DNA from: FEN-1219 sp036563665
GTDB lineage: Bacteria > Pseudomonadota > Gammaproteobacteria > Steroidobacterales > Rariloculaceae
NCBI GenBank assembly: GCA_036563665.1
Contig: DATCLY010000005.1
Coordinates: 34,421 to 98,420 of the forward strand
Length of the DNA stretch: 64,000 nucleotides
Reading direction: 5' to 3'
Part shown: positions 61,374 to 64,000 of the stretch, piece by piece
Layout: the number at the start of each line of letters is the position of its first letter
Position numbering within the stretch: the first letter of the stretch is position 1
Position numbers and translations under genes: made by a program
Notes under the pieces: model-generated
Told to the model about the DNA's origin: nothing
The model's database searches: none
The model's input: the letters and a program-made list of their open reading frames with translations, nothing else

Positions 61374-61563
61374 GTCCGCACCCGCTCGTCGGCGGCGAGC
61401 GACAGTATCGCACGCGTCGCGATCACGCACGAGGGCGGCTGTCGCCGTCCGGCGACGCGCTGCGGCGGCCGCCTTCCGCTACACTGCCGACGGGCCGCTC
61501 CGCGTCCGGCGTCGCGGGGCGTTGGTCAGCGAGACGCGTGCGAGGGTCGACAGGGGGGCTCGA

Positions 61564-61944
61564 ATGAGGTCGGCGAGGGGTTGGTGGGCATGGGTGCTGG
61601 CGGTCGCGCCGCTTGCGGGCTTCGCCTGCGAGAATCCGCCGCTCGTGCAGATTCCACGCGGGGAGCTCGGCGGCCGCGAGCAGGAAGTGCACGACGCCTT
61701 CGAGCGGTATTACCGGGCGATCGAAGCGTACACGGCCTGCATCAAGGCGGAGCTCGAGGCCTTGGGCGGCGACGATGCGCCGCCGCTCGTGAAAGCGTTG
61801 CTCGTGCAACGCCACAACGCTGCGGTGGCGGAAGCGGACGCGATGCTGAAGCTCTACAACGCCGCGTTCGGCGGGGAAGCGCAGACTCTCCCCGTGGTCG
61901 GCACTCCGGACGACGACCGTTCGCGGCGGCGCAACCGCGACTAG
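61564..61944 (+). CDS. Exported hypothetical protein (ENPPLVQIP motif)
   Basis: 126 residues from ATG 61564. Signal peptide about 20 residues ending GFACENPP. Then PLVQIPRGELGGREQEVHDAFERYYRAIEAYTACIKAELEAL in short: a helical segment with one Cys pairing possibly with the N-terminal Cys. Disordered basic tail (DDDRSRRRNRD). No function recognised. Confidence 0.65.
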   Translation: MRSARGWWAWVLAVAPLAGFACENPPLVQIPRGELGGREQEVHDAFERYYRAIEAYTACIKAELEALGGDDAPPLVKALLVQRHNAAVAEADAMLKLYNAAFGGEAQTLPVVGTPDDDRSRRRNRD

Positions 61945-61958
61945 CCGGTGCGAACGCA

Positions 61959-61990
61959 GCATGGCCGCGCGGTCGCCCGCGCGGCCATGC
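61959..61990. terminator. Perfect 14-bp hairpin between convergent genes
   Basis: GCATGGCCGCGCGG (61959-61972) and CCGCGCGGCCATGC (61977-61990) with a TCGC tetraloop, 14 bp after one stop and 20 bp from the other. AAAA follows on the + strand rather than T, so a terminator for both directions is inferred from position. Confidence 0.7.
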
Positions 61991-62010
61991 CACTTCAAAA
62001 TAACGCGCTC

Positions 62011-62274
62011 TTAGTTGACGTCCCCGGGACCGCCTCCCGGTGCCGGTTCGTTCGCCGGCGGCGGGGTGGCGGGCCGATCCTGCGGGCTCGGCGGCGGCGT
62101 TCGCTGCGCCGGCACGTTGGGCGAACCTTGGCCTGGATCGCGCGGCGCGCCGCCCGGCTGCGCGGCTGGGCCGCCCGGCTCTCCCTGTCCCGGCGGCGTG
62201 TCCTGGGGCTGACAGGCGCTCAGAACGGCTAACGACAGCCCCAGCAAGAAGACGGAAAGCAATCTTGCAATCAT
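62011..62274 (-). CDS. Proline-rich small lipoprotein
   Basis: 87 residues from ATG 62274 with AGGAGGAGG upstream. Signal with lipobox LSAC, then almost entirely Pro, Gly, Gln and Ala (PPGQGEPGGPAAQPGG, RTPPPSPQDRPATPPP). Low-complexity, probably extended in the periplasm; could be a spacer or an outer-membrane anchored linker. No family recognised. Confidence 0.7.
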   Translation of the reverse strand: MIARLLSVFLLGLSLAVLSACQPQDTPPGQGEPGGPAAQPGGAPRDPGQGSPNVPAQRTPPPSPQDRPATPPPANEPAPGGGPGDVN

Positions 62275-62344
62275 TGTGACGGCCTCCTCCTTGTCGCTCC
62301 GCCGAGAGGAGGCATGATTCATGCCAGGAAAGCGGCGTCGTGCG

Positions 62345-63055
62345 TCAAAGCGCGTTGGCGGCGAGCCACTCCTCCAGGCAGGCACGGGCGCGCGGCTCGA
62401 GCAGCGGCGTCCAGCGCTCGGTGTCGCTGCGCAAACCGGCCACTTCCACGCCGGGTGTGGCGGCGATCTCCACGGCATGACCGACGAACCATCGCTCGAG
62501 CGCGCGCCCACCGGCCTCCAAGTGGAACTGCAGCGCGAGGCCGTGCGCCTCGAACGCAAACGCCTGATTGACGCATAGCGGCGTGGACGCGAGCCGTACG
62601 GCGCCGTGCGGCAAGTCGAACGTATCGCCGTGCCAGTGCAGCACTGCGGTGCCGTCGAGATGTCGCAGGCACGAGCGCGCGCCTTCGGCGGTGAGCGTGA
62701 CGGGCGCCCAGCCGAGCTCCTTGCCGCCGCTCGGATACACGCGCGCGCCGAGCGCGCTCGCCATGAGCTGGCTGCCGAGGCAGATGCCGAGCGTCGCGCG
62801 ACCGGCCGCGAGCCGGCGCTCGAGCAGCGCCTTCTCGGCGCGCAGGAACGGGTAGCGGTCGTCCTCGTACGCGCCGATGGGGCCGCCCAGCACGATGAGC
62901 AGGTCCGCGGCGGCGACGTCTTGCGTTGACACGTCCTCGACGGGCGCCTCCACGTAGCGCACGGAGTGGCCGCGTGCGCGCAGGATTGGCTCGATCGAGC
63001 CCAAGTCCTCGAAGGCGACGTGACGGATTGCGACGGTGTGCGGCATGACGCTCAT
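62345..63055 (-). CDS. Class I glutamine amidotransferase-like protein
   Basis: 236 residues from ATG 63055 (ATG 63046 also possible). GMP-synthase-type GATase fold: VLGGPIGAYED, nucleophile Cys92 in LGICLGSQLMA, LHWHGDTFDLP and the catalytic His in LALQFHLEAG. Stand-alone members hydrolyse gamma-glutamyl compounds or serve as uncharacterised amidotransferases; the substrate cannot be told. Confidence 0.88.
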   Translation of the reverse strand: MSVMPHTVAIRHVAFEDLGSIEPILRARGHSVRYVEAPVEDVSTQDVAAADLLIVLGGPIGAYEDDRYPFLRAEKALLERRLAAGRATLGICLGSQLMASALGARVYPSGGKELGWAPVTLTAEGARSCLRHLDGTAVLHWHGDTFDLPHGAVRLASTPLCVNQAFAFEAHGLALQFHLEAGGRALERWFVGHAVEIAATPGVEVAGLRSDTERWTPLLEPRARACLEEWLAANAL

Positions 63056-63432
63056 TCGAGTGAACGCGGGGCGCTCGTGTCAAGGGTATTGAGGCGGCGC
63101 ACAAACTGCGCGTCTGCGCCAATAAGTGGTGCGAGAGGCCAAGGCGAAACGACGGCGCCCGCGCGCACGAATGCTTCCAACCTCCGCACAATCAATGCGT
63201 TGGAAGCGCCACGCGTAGTTGGTACGAATTCTGCTCAAGCGAGGACGCCGGGGACTCGCACCGGGGCGGCGGACTGGCAGATTCAGGACGAGCCGCACGC
63301 CGTTATCCTTCCTCCCCAGGATGCCCCTACGGCACCCGGTGCGAGTCCCTGCTCCGCTGCCCGCCCGCGACTTGAGCGGTCGCATGCCCCCGGGGCAGTA
63401 TTGCCCGGGAGAGGAGGCGAGGCACGCGAGGG
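63056..63432. other. 377-bp intergenic region between amidotransferase and aldo/keto reductase
   Basis: No gene seen. It is divergent-promoter space containing two inverted repeats: a 9-bp dyad GCTTCCAAC/GTTGGAAGC (63173-63181, 63199-63207) and a long-spaced 15-bp dyad listed separately. No promoter was confidently assigned. Confidence 0.5.
63251..63349. repeat. 99-bp element with perfect 15-bp inverted ends
   Basis: GGGACTCGCACCGGG (63251-63265) and CCCGGTGCGAGTCCC (63335-63349) are perfect reverse complements around a 69-nt spacer. GGTGCGAGTCC resembles a tRNA T-arm, but no tRNA body is present. It may be a small structured RNA or an operator loop. Confidence 0.6.
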
Positions 63433-64000
63433 ATGACGACTCGGCGGGAGGTGCTCGAAGCCGGCATCGCGGCCGGCACGATGATGACGTTGGGGACCCT
63501 CGGCGCCCGGGCGCAGGAGCGGCCGCTGATCCTGAAGAAGATTCCCTCCACGGGCGAGGAACTGCCGCCGGTCGGCATCGGCACCAACCGGTACGGCGTG
63601 GGCACGGGCGAGGCGGAGCGGGCACCCTTGCGCGCCACGCTCGAGCGCTTCGCGCAGCTCGGCGGCAAGGTCGTCGACACAGCGCCGATCTACGGCACCT
63701 CCGAGTCGGTCATCGGCGACCTCGTGTCCGAGCTCGGCATCCGCGACAAGCTGTTTCTCGCCACCAAGACCGACATCACGGGCAGGACGCCCGCGCCCGA
63801 GAGCATGCGGCAGTCGGCGCAACGCCTGCGCACCGACGTGATCGATCTCATGCAGGTGCACAACCTCGTGAAGGTGCAGGAGTCGCTGGCCGCGCTGCGC
63901 GACTGGAAGGCGGGGGGGCGCATCCGCTATATCGGCGTGACGATCTCCACCGAGGACCAGTTCGACGAGCTCGAGCAGGTCATGCGGCGCGAGACGCTCG
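63433..64000 (+). CDS. Tat-exported aldo/keto reductase (3' end cut by window)
   Basis: 189 residues visible from ATG 63433 and still open at the window end. N-terminal TTRREVLEAGIAAGTMMTLG is a twin-arginine signal, cleaved near ARAQE. The AKR fold follows: VGIGTNRYGVG, GGKVVDTAPIYGTSESVIGDL, LFLATKTD (catalytic Lys) and DVIDLMQVHN (catalytic His region). Exported NAD(P)-type AKRs are uncommon; the cofactor may be bound before export. Substrate unknown. Confidence 0.85.
   Translation, partial: MTTRREVLEAGIAAGTMMTLGTLGARAQERPLILKKIPSTGEELPPVGIGTNRYGVGTGEAERAPLRATLERFAQLGGKVVDTAPIYGTSESVIGDLVSELGIRDKLFLATKTDITGRTPAPESMRQSAQRLRTDVIDLMQVHNLVKVQESLAALRDWKAGGRIRYIGVTISTEDQFDELEQVMRRETL

Noticed and set aside
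63251..63349. tRNA gene, because GGTGCGAGTCC resembles a T-arm
   Set aside because: No acceptor, D-arm or anticodon stem can be built around it.

Overview
High-GC DNA (by eye roughly two-thirds G+C) from a Gammaproteobacterium. The run yebC-ruvC-ruvA-ruvB-ybgC-tolQ-tolR-tolA-tolB-pal-cpoB-queE-queC-tRNA-Lys is the classic gammaproteobacterial order. The DUF6152 pair, the TonB-dependent receptor of the EEIVVTAQRRE type and the REP-type palindromes fit the Steroidobacterales / Nevskiales / Xanthomonadales side of the class. That placement is inference. No prophage, plasmid gene, CRISPR array or complete insertion sequence was seen; mobile-looking DNA is limited to palindromic intergenic repeats.

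Region 1 (1-17.2 kb) is a methyl-metabolism island. Two tandem LigM/DesA-type tetrahydrofolate-dependent O-demethylase paralogues are followed by an outer-membrane TonB-dependent receptor with a good intrinsic terminator. Then comes a same-strand series: an unusual HTH-like/class I methyltransferase-like fusion protein, a MetF-type methylenetetrahydrofolate reductase, SAM synthetase (metK), a PfkB sugar/adenosine kinase, S-adenosylhomocysteine hydrolase (ahcY), formate-tetrahydrofolate ligase (fhs) and a PAP2 phosphatase. On the opposite strand lie an aromatic-type aldehyde dehydrogenase and a MetE catalytic-core protein. Read together, an aldehyde would be oxidised to a methoxylated acid, the methyl group moved to tetrahydrofolate, and the C1 unit either oxidised to formate (MetF, Fhs) or routed through methionine, SAM, SAH and adenosine. 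LigM, MetF and Fhs resemble the known C1 module of lignin-aromatic degraders; the attached SAM cycle and the fusion protein are the unusual part.

Region 2 (17.5-30.1 kb): a phospholipase D/cardiolipin synthase-like protein, a 7Fe ferredoxin and a 2Fe-2S ferredoxin divergent from korAB (2-oxoglutarate:ferredoxin oxidoreductase), an M19 dipeptidase lipoprotein, an exported FKBP isomerase, tRNA-Arg(CCT), a pirin, a matrixin-like metalloprotease, Rnk, a LysR regulator and a 5-formyl-THF cyclo-ligase. Region 3 (30.2-42.5 kb): sulfite reductase (cysJI), an exported peroxiredoxin, NnrS, a PLP-dependent dehydratase, three small DsrE-family proteins, a DUF4397 lipoprotein, a DUF3187 protein, a lipoprotein cytochrome c and a DUF5658 membrane protein. 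REP-like and other inverted repeats are concentrated between genes here.

Region 4 (42.5-48.2 kb) encodes the complete oxoglutarate dehydrogenase complex sucA-sucB-lpd, so this genome has two routes from 2-oxoglutarate to succinyl-CoA. Region 5 (48.2-58.5 kb) is the conserved Holliday-junction, Tol-Pal and queuosine block ending in tRNA-Lys(TTT). Region 6 (58.5-64 kb) holds small exported proteins of unknown function (PRC-barrel, DUF6152 pair, proline-rich lipoprotein), pdxJ, a class I glutamine amidotransferase and the start of a Tat-exported aldo/keto reductase cut by the window edge. The first gene is likewise cut at its 5' end.
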